This document shows positions 8,308 to 15,635 of a stretch of 34,948 bases of DNA, in pieces. This stretch comes from JBLHKS01 sp047620505. Lineage in GTDB: Bacteria > Verrucomicrobiota > Verrucomicrobiia > Verrucomicrobiales > DEV007. Every line of letters starts with the position of its first letter. Position 1 is the stretch's first letter. A program made the position numbers and the translations under genes. The notes below the pieces were generated by a model. That model ran no database searches. It saw only the letters and a program-made list of their open reading frames with translations, and was not told the DNA's origin. Location of the stretch: the NCBI GenBank assembly GCA_047620505.1, contig JBLHKS010000059.1, positions 1 to 34,948 of the forward strand. Direction: 5' to 3'.

Positions 8308-9684
8308 CTAAATCAGCTGCTCGATCGGCTTCCCAGTCGTCAGCACGTTCATCACATCAGTCGGAAATCCGTCCAGCAAACGCACCTGCCCGATGTCGAA
8401 AACCGAATTCAGAATCGTCGCCGTCAAATTGTCCATTCCGATCGGTTCGGACGCTGGCTCGCCACCATCGCGGCTCGACTGACCGATGACCTGTCCCATT
8501 TTCAGTCCGCCGCCGTAAATCATCAGCGGTGCGATTCGGCCCCAGTGATCACGACCGCCTCGCTGGTTGATTTTCGGCGTCCTACCCATTTCTCCGCAGC
8601 AAACGAGCAGAATTTTCTCGCTCAACCCCCGCGCTTCGATGTCCTCGATGAATGCGGAAACCGCGTGATCGAACGGCGCGCCGACATAGCCCATCCCCTC
8701 GTTCATCGTCGCGTTATTTTGATCCGCGTGCATGTCCCAGACGAAATTCGTCGTCACCGTCACGAACCCGGCACCGCGCTCGCAGAGCCTGCGCGAAAGC
8801 AGCATCAGCTTGCCGAGAGTCTGGCCGTGATCGCGATAGCGCTGATGATTTTTCCAGACCTTGCGGATCGAATTCGGGTTCACCAACGGAGCCGTGTCGT
8901 AGCGCGCCAGCGTCCGCGGATCTTCTTTCGAAAGGTCGAAAGCGCCCTCGATTCCGCCGAGAATCGTGTCAAAAGCCTGCTGTTGAAGCTCGGACATTCC
9001 CGCAGCGGCACCGCCTTCATAAAACGCCCGCTTGGTTGCGTCGAGCCGCTCGAAAAGCAGGCGCCGATCGTCAAAACGCTCCAACGGCAGCTGCAATTTC
9101 ATGTCGTCCTGGACACCGCCTTTCGAACCCGGCGCAAACGGCGCGTAAGGCGAGGAAAGCGGCCCGGTCGCCTCAAAATTGCCGAACTTCATGATCGCAG
9201 GCATCGCCTCCGGATCGACCGCCTGCGGGTAGAGCGCGATGTTTTTCGGCATCCCGGTTTCCGGCACGTTCGTTCCGGCGACCCTCGAATAAAGCGAGCC
9301 GATGTTCGCGCCGAGCGAGTTTTTCCCGACGATCGGCTTGATATCGTGACTGCCCGTTCCAGTTGTGAACGAACGGACGATGCTGAGCTTGTTCGCCAGC
9401 TTCGCCAGCCGCTCAAAAGTCGGCCCGAAGGTCACGCCTGGGATCGAAGTCGGAATCTCGCCAGTCATGCTGCGGATCGTGCTCGGCGCGTCCATTTTCG
9501 GATCAAACGTCTCGTACTGAGATGGTCCGCCATGCATGAAAAGGAAGACGACTGACTTGTCCTTGACCATCGGAGCCGGCAGCAGCTGCTGGGCCTGAAG
9601 CAAGCTGGGAAGCGTCAGACCGCCGAGCCCGAGGGAGCCAACTTGAAGAAATGAACGGCGACTGGAATCAACGAGATTGAGCAT
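8308..9684 (-). CDS. DUF1501 domain-containing exported protein
   Basis: 458 aa. The N-terminus has a twin-arginine type signal (SRRSFLQVGSLGLGGLTLPSL). The rest is a full-length DUF1501 domain (PF07394), a sulfatase/phosphatase-fold family abundant in Planctomycetes and Verrucomicrobia. Visible blocks are FLFMHGGPSQYETFDPK near residue 48, SIVRSF near 101, and a C-terminal GEMGRTP...GRDHWG with probable metal-binding Asp and His. In these phyla DUF1501 genes normally sit beside a PSD1 (DUF1549/DUF1553) gene encoding a secreted partner. Here the neighbour is missing; a DUF1549 fragment survives about 1.6 kb away at 11289. An AGCAGCTGCT copy encodes QQLL just after the signal sequence. Confidence 0.9.
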   Translation of the reverse strand: MLNLVDSSRRSFLQVGSLGLGGLTLPSLLQAQQLLPAPMVKDKSVVFLFMHGGPSQYETFDPKMDAPSTIRSMTGEIPTSIPGVTFGPTFERLAKLANKLSIVRSFTTGTGSHDIKPIVGKNSLGANIGSLYSRVAGTNVPETGMPKNIALYPQAVDPEAMPAIMKFGNFEATGPLSSPYAPFAPGSKGGVQDDMKLQLPLERFDDRRLLFERLDATKRAFYEGGAAAGMSELQQQAFDTILGGIEGAFDLSKEDPRTLARYDTAPLVNPNSIRKVWKNHQRYRDHGQTLGKLMLLSRRLCERGAGFVTVTTNFVWDMHADQNNATMNEGMGYVGAPFDHAVSAFIEDIEARGLSEKILLVCCGEMGRTPKINQRGGRDHWGRIAPLMIYGGGLKMGQVIGQSSRDGGEPASEPIGMDNLTATILNSVFDIGQVRLLDGFPTDVMNVLTTGKPIEQLI

Positions 9685-9786
9685 GTAAAAATCGGGTTGC
9701 CCTGTTCACGTTCGCGGTTGCTGGGCTTTATCAGCAGGCGCTCTTCGGACTTGCGTTCAGCGATACTTCTCGTTATCCATTCCGAC

Positions 9787-9978
9787 ATGATCAAACGACT
9801 TTCCATCCTCCTTCTCGTTGCCTCTTCGTTCATGCTTCAATCCTGCTTCGAACCAACGACCTCGCCATACGGCACGAGCTACGGATCTGGCGCCAGCAAA
9901 AAGAAGGATCATTCGGCGTCGGAGACGATCCGCAAAGTCCGCCAGATGAGCGGCTCGTCGTTGCGCAGAGGCTACTAA
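9787..9978 (+). CDS. Small lipoprotein
   Basis: 63 aa. The ATG at 9787 gives a classic lipoprotein signal: MIKR, a hydrophobic core and a lipobox LQSC with Cys20. A longer in-frame version from 9697 would lack this logic. The mature part (~43 residues) is Ser/Gly/Lys-rich with no domain. It lies divergent from the DUF1501 gene and 18 bp upstream of a membrane protein gene. Likely an outer-membrane or periplasmic lipoprotein; function unknown. Confidence 0.55.
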   Translation: MIKRLSILLLVASSFMLQSCFEPTTSPYGTSYGSGASKKKDHSASETIRKVRQMSGSSLRRGY

Positions 9979-9996
9979 CCAGTAGCCACGCACGCT

Positions 9997-10320
9997 GTGG
10001 CCAACGACGAACAACACCAGGAATCAGAGCGATCGCCGAGTCGATGGATTCGTCGCGCCGTCATTTCGACCCCGGTAATAGGAACGATTGGAGCATTTCT
10101 GGCGGCTGAAAAAATGACCCGATCACAAGTAGATTGGTCCATTTTCATCTTGGCGTTCTCCATTCCTGCTTGTGCTCTAGCGGCCGAAACTCTGGAAAAA
10201 CGTGGAAGAAAGTTTGGGATCCGAGACTGGACCGCCTTTGGCTGCAACGCCGCTGCGTTATCGGTCGTCATCGCCGGAATGTGCTTTTTGGTCCTTGTTC
10301 TCAATGCTTTGAATGCTTAG
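9997..10320 (+). CDS. Hypothetical membrane protein
   Basis: 107 aa, GTG start at 9997, not recognised. A charged N-terminus (residues 1-20) precedes three hydrophobic stretches (about 21-37, 47-63 and 82-105). The stop overlaps the start of the AEC transporter gene by 8 bp, so the two are probably translationally coupled and may work together. No known motif. The start is uncertain because no ribosome binding site helps to fix it. Confidence 0.55.
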   Translation: MANDEQHQESERSPSRWIRRAVISTPVIGTIGAFLAAEKMTRSQVDWSIFILAFSIPACALAAETLEKRGRKFGIRDWTAFGCNAAALSVVIAGMCFLVLVLNALNA

Positions 10321-11263
10321 CGATCTCGCCAGCCTTTTCCTCACCGTTTTCGCGCCGATCGTCGTCGTGATCCTGATCGGTGTCGGGATCGATCGCAAGT
10401 TCACGCTCGATCTCAGCACGCTGGTAAAGATCAATCTCTACATTTTCGTCCCCTCGTTTCTCTTCCACCGGCTGCTCCTCGCCGACATCCCGGGAGGCCA
10501 GCAGCTGCTGGTGGTCGCCTTCACGCTTTGCTCGATCGCGGCGATGGCCGTGCTCAGCCTGACCGCCGCTGCCGTCTTCCGGCTCAAGGGGCAATCCAGC
10601 AAGGCGCTCCAGCTTTCCACGATGTTCTACAACTGCGGAAACTGGGGAATCCCGATGACCGCGCTCGCCTTTCCGGACACCGGCCCGGCGATCCAGGCCT
10701 TCGTTTTGATGACGATGAACATCTGCGTCTTCACTTTTGGCCTCCTGCTCGCGAGTTCGCACACGGACACGCCACGCAAGCCCGGTTGGTGGCGTCCCCT
10801 GCTCCCCATGCTGAGACAGCCATCGCTCTGGGCGATCGCGGCGGCCTTGACGATCAAAGGCTTCGAGTTCGAAACCCAAATCAAATCATTCGTCGCGATT
10901 TGGAAGCCGCTTGAGTTCCTCGCAGGCGGGTTAGTCGCGATGGCTCTGCTTACCCTCGGTGTGCAACTCAGCCAGACCAAACCGCCGCCGGTTCGAGGCC
11001 ACATGAGCCTCGCACTCGTGATTCGCCTGATCTGCGGACCGCTCGTCGCGGCTTTGCTGGCTTGGGCATTCGGTTTTGAGGGCACAATCGCCGGCGTCCT
11101 GATTCTCGGCGCAGCCGCACCCACCGCCGTCAACACCGCCCTGCTCGCCCACGAATTCAAGGCCGACGGGAAGTTCGCGGCCGCCGCAGTTTTCTACACG
11201 ACGATTTTCAGCGCGGCGACAGCGACGATTCTGCTGTTCATTTTGAAGCGATTTTACGCTTAG
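10313..11263 (+). CDS. AEC-family (auxin efflux carrier-like) transporter
   Basis: 316 aa with about ten hydrophobic segments in two halves, typical of the AEC/membrane transport family (PF03547). Visible family features are the NLYIF.PS block in helix 2, the STMFYNCGNWGIP motif near residue 103 (the conserved N-x-G-x-x-x-P site) and GAAAPTAVNTALLA near residue 264, the second-half counterpart. Bacterial members carry small organic acids such as malate or malonate; the substrate here is not clear from sequence. It sits about 2 kb from the putative malonate operon but on the other strand and beyond a repeat region. An AGCAGCTGCT copy encodes QQLL. Confidence 0.85.
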   Translation: MLSDLASLFLTVFAPIVVVILIGVGIDRKFTLDLSTLVKINLYIFVPSFLFHRLLLADIPGGQQLLVVAFTLCSIAAMAVLSLTAAAVFRLKGQSSKALQLSTMFYNCGNWGIPMTALAFPDTGPAIQAFVLMTMNICVFTFGLLLASSHTDTPRKPGWWRPLLPMLRQPSLWAIAAALTIKGFEFETQIKSFVAIWKPLEFLAGGLVAMALLTLGVQLSQTKPPPVRGHMSLALVIRLICGPLVAALLAWAFGFEGTIAGVLILGAAAPTAVNTALLAHEFKADGKFAAAAVFYTTIFSAATATILLFILKRFYA

Positions 11264-11288
11264 GTTTCCAGCTCAAACCGAGCTGGCC

Positions 11289-11465
11289 ATGATCGATCAC
11301 GCATCCGCCAATTTCGTCTTTGCTCGAATGGAGCAAGCTGACTTGACCCCAGCGCCGGACGCGGAACAACGCACGCTCGCCCGTCGATTGTATTTCGATC
11401 TGACCGGGCTCTCGCCGCCTCCGGAACAGATGAAGGCGCTTCTGGCAGATCGATCACCAACCGCG
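11289..11465 (+). pseudogene. Remnant of a PSD1 (DUF1549) gene
   Basis: About 59 codons matching the N-terminal part of the DUF1549 domain: IDHASANFVFARMEQADL, then APDAEQRTLARRLYFDLTGLSPPPEQ, then LLADRSP. This is the 'ID.FV.ARLE..GL.PAP.A...TL.RRL.FDLTGL.PTPEE' consensus of Planctomycete/Verrucomicrobia PSD1 proteins. Upstream lacks the signal peptide and cytochrome-like region, and after codon ~59 the similarity stops abruptly. An intact protein would be 700-1100 residues. The fragment is therefore a deletion remnant, consistent with the partnerless DUF1501 gene nearby. The 11466-11665 stretch after it holds nothing I can identify. Confidence 0.75.
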
Positions 11466-11665
11466 GTGGGGACACTCCCACGACAAAAGGTTCGTCCCTT
11501 TTTGCACTAAGTTCCTGCTCCCTTCCTGATCACTTCGGCAGCGGATAGCCCTTCGCCCCAGTGAAATACCCCTTGGCAAGATTTTTTTAACGAAATGTCG
11601 GCGTCTTTTTTTACGGGGATATTCCTCGGTTATCGATATCCAGATAAGCAGCCAAAGCGTCCATC

Positions 11666-11787
11666 TGGAGTGCGGCGGCTTGACGCCGCTTTTGCTTAAG
11701 GACGTCGTCGTTTTGACTGATTCGGAAACGAAGACAGATTCAGGCAGCACCGTGAAAGCCAAAGCGCTGTCAAGCCAGCGCACTCCA
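11666..11787. repeat. REP/MITE-like element: two inverted hairpin arms
   Basis: A 122-bp element with 32-bp terminal arms (11666-11697 and 11756-11787) that are inverted copies with 27 of 32 matches. Each arm folds on itself. The left arm has GCGGCG (11672-11677), loop GCTTGA, and CGCCGC (11684-11689). The right arm has GCGCTG (11764-11769), loop TCAAGC, and CAGCGC (11776-11781). Four of the five differences between arms are two compensated base pairs, so both hairpins stay perfect. The ~58-bp centre has no gene. This resembles dispersed BIME/REP-type palindromes of this bacterial group; no transposase or RAYT gene is in the window. Confidence 0.65.
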
Positions 11788-11823
11788 AATCAGCCGCGGA
11801 CGCGACAGAGCCCCTTGAAGTTT

Positions 11824-11909
11824 CGATCAACGAACGCGGAGACGCGATCAACGAACCTCGGAGCCGTAGCCGCGATTGGCAATCGTGGATTGGGATTCGA
11901 ATGCCAATC
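11824..11909. repeat. Short tandem duplication and inverted repeat beside the symporter stop codon
   Basis: CGATCAACGAAC occurs at 11824-11835 and again at 11845-11856 (21-bp period, two copies). It is followed by an 8-bp inverted repeat, GATTGGCA (11874-11881) and TGCCAATC (11902-11909), whose right arm overlaps the last base pairs of the minus-strand symporter gene. The inverted repeat could form a hairpin at the 3' end of the operon transcript, but no U run follows, so calling it a terminator is not justified. It may be another degraded palindromic repeat. Confidence 0.4.
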
Positions 11910-13344
11910 AAACCCGAGCCGGCTGAAACCTCGAAACCAGCCAGAATGCGATCATCGAAAGCACCGAGGCTGGAAATACGCGATGCACATTGGCTAAAGG
12001 AGCAGCCAGACCAGTGATCACATCCCAACTCGCAAGCACAGCCAAGCCGACCGCGAACGAAGTGATCACGGCCGCGCCGGATCCGCGTTTTGCGTAAAGC
12101 CCAAAGATAATCGCGGGTAGAAAACACGCAGCGTAGAGGCTGCCGGAAAATGAGGTCATCGCGACGATTCCACCAGGTGGTTTGAGGGCGATCAACGCGG
12201 TGATGATCGCGAAAACGAAAACTAAAATGCGAGCAGTCTTGAGCTGAGATTTGTCAGTCGCCCCAGGCCGGAAAAGGCCGACGAGATCGCGCTGGCAGGT
12301 GCAGGCCATGACGAGAAGGACGCTGTCGAGCGATGACATCGCGGCGGAAATGATCGCGACGCAGAGAAACGCGGTTACCCAGCTGGGGAAAACCGAGCCG
12401 TCGGCGAGGAGCGTGGGAATGATCTTGTCTGTGTCCTCAACCGGGCTGCTCAAGGCGAGCCGCGCGTAAAGACCGAGTGGGACGAGCAGGCAGAAAACGA
12501 CCACAAAGCAGGCGGTCGAAAATGCGACGCCTTTGATCATTTCGCGACGATCCTTGAGCGCGTAAAACCGCGAGAGCTGGCGTGGATCGACGAAGAATTT
12601 GATCGTGGTCGCGAAAATGATTCCGATTACGATGGACAGGGGCATCGCGGTGTCCCAATCGAGCAAAGACGCGGTTTCCGGCGAATCGCCGAGTCGAGAA
12701 AGCGAGCCGATTCCGCCAGCAGCCCGCGTGATCCCCCAGAATATGAAGAACGCGGCTACTATCATAAGGAGGCCTTGGACGACATCCGTTTTAACGACCG
12801 AATGGAAGCCGCCCACCGACGTGTAGACTGAGACGATCACTAACACGAGCAGAATCGCGACCGGATACGGGACGTCGAGCATCGCTTGAAGCAGGTTGCC
12901 GATGCCTTTGTAGACAGCGGTCATGTAGAGGAAGCTCGCAAAAATGACGATGACCGATGCCAGTGCGCGAGCGGGCGTGCTTCCAAATCGATGACCGATA
13001 AAATCGGGGATCGTGACCGAGTCGAGCGACTCCGTGACTTTGCGCATTCGAGGCGCGATCAGAATCCACGAAAGCGCACTGAATCCGATCGCAAACGGGA
13101 TCAGGAGCATCCAAGCGAGGCCGTAATCGTAGGCCTTCATTGATAAGCCTAGATACGTGTTAGTCGAGGCGTAGGTCGCGAAGAAGGAGATCCCGAGGGC
13201 GATTCCGCTCATCGATCGCCCACCGACGAAGTAGTCAGCCGCGCCCTTCGTCTTGCGACCGCCTGACCACGCGTGGTAGACCATCAACGCCGTGTAACCG
13301 ACGAGAAGGACAAGCATAAAAGAGTGATCGCGTAGCCAGATCAT
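11908..13344 (-). CDS. Sodium:solute symporter (SSS family)
   Basis: 478 aa with about 13 hydrophobic segments, the normal size and topology of the SSS family (PF00474). Recognisable blocks are the DYFVGGRSM..IALGISFFATYAS region in helices 1-2, IPDFIGHRFG, YTSVGGFHSVVKTDVVQG near residue 175 and AIISAAMSSLDSVLLV near residue 310, the conserved S-S-x-D-S sodium site region. It imports a solute with Na+. It is the third gene of a tight minus-strand operon, 12 bp after the MatB-like synthetase, so it probably brings in the acid that MatB activates. That substrate link (malonate) is inference from context; SSS members also carry acetate, sugars and amino acids. Confidence 0.85.
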   Translation of the reverse strand: MIWLRDHSFMLVLLVGYTALMVYHAWSGGRKTKGAADYFVGGRSMSGIALGISFFATYASTNTYLGLSMKAYDYGLAWMLLIPFAIGFSALSWILIAPRMRKVTESLDSVTIPDFIGHRFGSTPARALASVIVIFASFLYMTAVYKGIGNLLQAMLDVPYPVAILLVLVIVSVYTSVGGFHSVVKTDVVQGLLMIVAAFFIFWGITRAAGGIGSLSRLGDSPETASLLDWDTAMPLSIVIGIIFATTIKFFVDPRQLSRFYALKDRREMIKGVAFSTACFVVVFCLLVPLGLYARLALSSPVEDTDKIIPTLLADGSVFPSWVTAFLCVAIISAAMSSLDSVLLVMACTCQRDLVGLFRPGATDKSQLKTARILVFVFAIITALIALKPPGGIVAMTSFSGSLYAACFLPAIIFGLYAKRGSGAAVITSFAVGLAVLASWDVITGLAAPLANVHRVFPASVLSMIAFWLVSRFQPARV

Positions 13345-13356
13345 TGGGCGTGTTGC

Positions 13357-14847
13357 TCAGGTAAAAAGTTTGGTTACCGCCTTCTTAGTGACCTTGCCCA
13401 TTGCATTGCGCGGAAGGTCTTCGACGAGTTGGAATCGGCGGGGCGTTTTGTAAGCGGCGAGGCGTTCTTTGCACCAGGCCCGGAGCTGATCCAGATCAAG
13501 GTGCTGGCTATCAGCTCTGATGATCGCTACCGAAATGACCTCTCCCCATTCGTCGTCGGGCACGCCGACAACCGCGCAATCGCAGATCGCTTCGTGGGTG
13601 CGGAGAACCTCTTCGATTTCGAGCGCAGAAACTTTGTAGCCGCCAGTTTTGATGATGTCGACGCTGGACCGACCGAGGATTCGGAAAATCCCGTTCGTCT
13701 CGATCGCGATGTCTCCCGTCTTGAACCAGCCGTCGGCCGTGAAGGCGTCGCGGGTCGCATCGGGGCGCTCCCAGTATTCAGGGAAAACAGAGGCGCTCTT
13801 CACTTGGATTTCGCCTTGGACTCCGACAGGCTCGTTGGATTCGTCGACCAACCGAACTGAGACACCCGGGAGCGGAGAGCCGACATGACCTGCGACTCGC
13901 TCGCCGTTCAGCGGGTTTGACAGGGCCATGCCGATCTCGGTCATCCCATAACGTTCGAGCAATCGATGCCCGCTGATCGTTTCCCAGCGCTGCAGCATTT
14001 TGACCGGAAGAGCGGCAGAACCGGAGACCATCAGGCGGAGTTTCTGACAGGCGTTTAACCACTCCAGCTGAGTTTCCGGCGCAGCCGCGTCCCTAGCAGC
14101 TGCTAGTTTGGCGTAGACCGTCGGAACGGCCATAAAAACGGTCAGCGCAGCCTCTTCGTCGGCCAATCGGCCCCAAACAGTTGCGGCTTCGAAAGCTGGA
14201 AGCATTTCGCATCTCGCCCCGGCCCAAAGGGAACAGCTTAGCACGTTGATGATTCCATGGACGTGATGAAGCGGGAGAAACTGGACGATCCGATCGTCTT
14301 CAACCCAGCCCCAGGCATCGATCAGCATCTCGATTTGCGCCGTGATATTGGCGTGCGTCGCGACGACTCCCTTTGGTTTTCCGGTGGTGCCGCTGGTGTA
14401 AAGAATCGTCGCCGCACGAGACGGATCAATGTCAGGAAGAGCGGCTGGCTTGTCGGTTTCGAGTTCTTCCAGCGCGCTGTAATCAAGACCGATGTCCTTG
14501 GCAAGCGGACGCGCGATGGCGTCGAAATCTCGATGCGCAATCAGCTGTTCGGCGCGGGTGTCCTGGAGAACGTATTCGAGTTCTGGCCTCGGATGCGAAG
14601 TGCAGAGCGGAACGGCGATCCCGCCTGCGCGCCAGATGCCCCAAAGCGTCCTGACGTAGTCGTACGAGGAAGGTGCGAGGAAGGTGATGCGGGCCTGCTC
14701 AAGATCATCGCGCCCATCCAAGATCGCAGCTGCGATTGACTCGGAATCGCGCAACAATTCGGCGTAGGAAAATGTGTCGCCGCCGCAAACGATCGCATCG
14801 CGTGAAGCGTGGTCGAAAGCGCGGTCAATCAGAGCAATTCCAGTCAT
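13357..14847 (-). CDS. matB: Malonyl-CoA synthetase-like acyl-CoA ligase (MatB/ACSF3 type)
   Basis: 496 aa, complete AMP-binding enzyme (PF00501 plus C-terminal PF13193). The P-loop ILYTSGTTGKPKG is near residue 147, ERYGMTEIGMALSNPL near 290, the WFKTGD hinge region near 370 and the catalytic Lys in NAMGKVTKK near the end. LPLHHVHGIINVL..SLWAGARCEMLP and the SGSAALP block are typical of the MatB/ACSF3 branch, which turns malonate or methylmalonate into the CoA thioester with ATP. It overlaps the GNAT gene by 4 bp and precedes the symporter by 12 bp. Substrate assignment rests on branch similarity plus context. Methylmalonate is the main alternative. Confidence 0.75.
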   Translation of the reverse strand: MTGIALIDRAFDHASRDAIVCGGDTFSYAELLRDSESIAAAILDGRDDLEQARITFLAPSSYDYVRTLWGIWRAGGIAVPLCTSHPRPELEYVLQDTRAEQLIAHRDFDAIARPLAKDIGLDYSALEELETDKPAALPDIDPSRAATILYTSGTTGKPKGVVATHANITAQIEMLIDAWGWVEDDRIVQFLPLHHVHGIINVLSCSLWAGARCEMLPAFEAATVWGRLADEEAALTVFMAVPTVYAKLAAARDAAAPETQLEWLNACQKLRLMVSGSAALPVKMLQRWETISGHRLLERYGMTEIGMALSNPLNGERVAGHVGSPLPGVSVRLVDESNEPVGVQGEIQVKSASVFPEYWERPDATRDAFTADGWFKTGDIAIETNGIFRILGRSSVDIIKTGGYKVSALEIEEVLRTHEAICDCAVVGVPDDEWGEVISVAIIRADSQHLDLDQLRAWCKERLAAYKTPRRFQLVEDLPRNAMGKVTKKAVTKLFT

Positions 14848-15575
14848 AGGTCAGCCGAGCCGTAGCGCTGGTGGATGTCATATTCAATCAGAACCCCGTT
14901 TCCAGAATTCACGACGTCAGCGGGCCGGTAACCTGGCATCAGCCGAATGATTCGGGCGCCTTGCGAGTTGTGAAACCGCAAAGTCGGGTCAATGGCCTGG
15001 CCTTCCGAATCGCGCAATCGAATGTAGTCTTTTAGCGGAACGTCAGGGTGCTTTCCGTAGGCGCTGCAGAGCGTAACCGCGGCCACGCTATTGACGCCCG
15101 GCGTCACGGTCGAAATCTGGAGGACAAACTCGCGAAGCTGATCGCCAAGACCACGATTCCGAAAACCCGGATCAACATTCGCAGCCAGGAGCTGCACGAT
15201 CGAACCCGAAGGCGAGTAGAGTTGCTCAGCCCCGCCATCGGTCAGCCCATCAAGCTGAGCAAGCTCGTCAATTCGTTGAGAAAAGACAGCCCCAGCGATT
15301 TTACCCTCCAGATCCATCACGAATTGCCCTTCTGGATAAATTTCCACGCGCCGCGCCATCCGCTCAACGGGAGCACGCAATTTTCCCCAACAGACAGCCT
15401 CCAAACGATCAAGCTCGGCAAGATCGTCCGGTCGCGCGTGACGCACTAGGTAAGACCGCTGCTCAAACTCAGGCTCAGCATTCTGGGTTCGCAGAAATCG
15501 CTGAAACGATTCCTTGCTGGTAAAAAGGCCCTCTTGAGCGGCGTCTAACAGTCGAACATCCGACTCGATTTTCAT
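14844..15575 (-). CDS. Stand-alone GNAT-fold protein like polyketide-loading malonyl decarboxylases
   Basis: 243 aa. It matches the GNAT-like domains of polyketide synthase loading modules (CurA type), not ordinary acetyltransferases: YPEGQFV near residue 80, SIVQLLAANVDPGFRNRGLGDQL near 125-147, VAAVTLC near 164, TLRFHNSQGARI near 198 and LMPGYRPAD near 212. Thr168, His202 and Arg217 are spaced 34 and 15 residues apart, the same as CurA Thr355, His389 and Arg404 as I recall them. Those domains decarboxylate malonyl thioesters. There is no ACP or ketosynthase nearby; instead the gene overlaps the MatB-like synthetase by 4 bp. I infer a malonyl-CoA decarboxylase. The first ~40 residues are an extra helical segment. 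Confidence 0.7.
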   Translation of the reverse strand: MKIESDVRLLDAAQEGLFTSKESFQRFLRTQNAEPEFEQRSYLVRHARPDDLAELDRLEAVCWGKLRAPVERMARRVEIYPEGQFVMDLEGKIAGAVFSQRIDELAQLDGLTDGGAEQLYSPSGSIVQLLAANVDPGFRNRGLGDQLREFVLQISTVTPGVNSVAAVTLCSAYGKHPDVPLKDYIRLRDSEGQAIDPTLRFHNSQGARIIRLMPGYRPADVVNSGNGVLIEYDIHQRYGSADL

Positions 15576-15635
15576 GCGCTCAAACTCGGCAGAACGGCGG
15601 GCGGCGCCAGGAAGAAAATCGTGATACGGTCGCGG

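Noticed and set aside
14844..15575. Calling the GNAT protein an ordinary N-acetyltransferase
   Set aside because: Sequence blocks beyond the acetyl-CoA site match polyketide-loading GNAT-like domains, including the Thr/His/Arg spacing.
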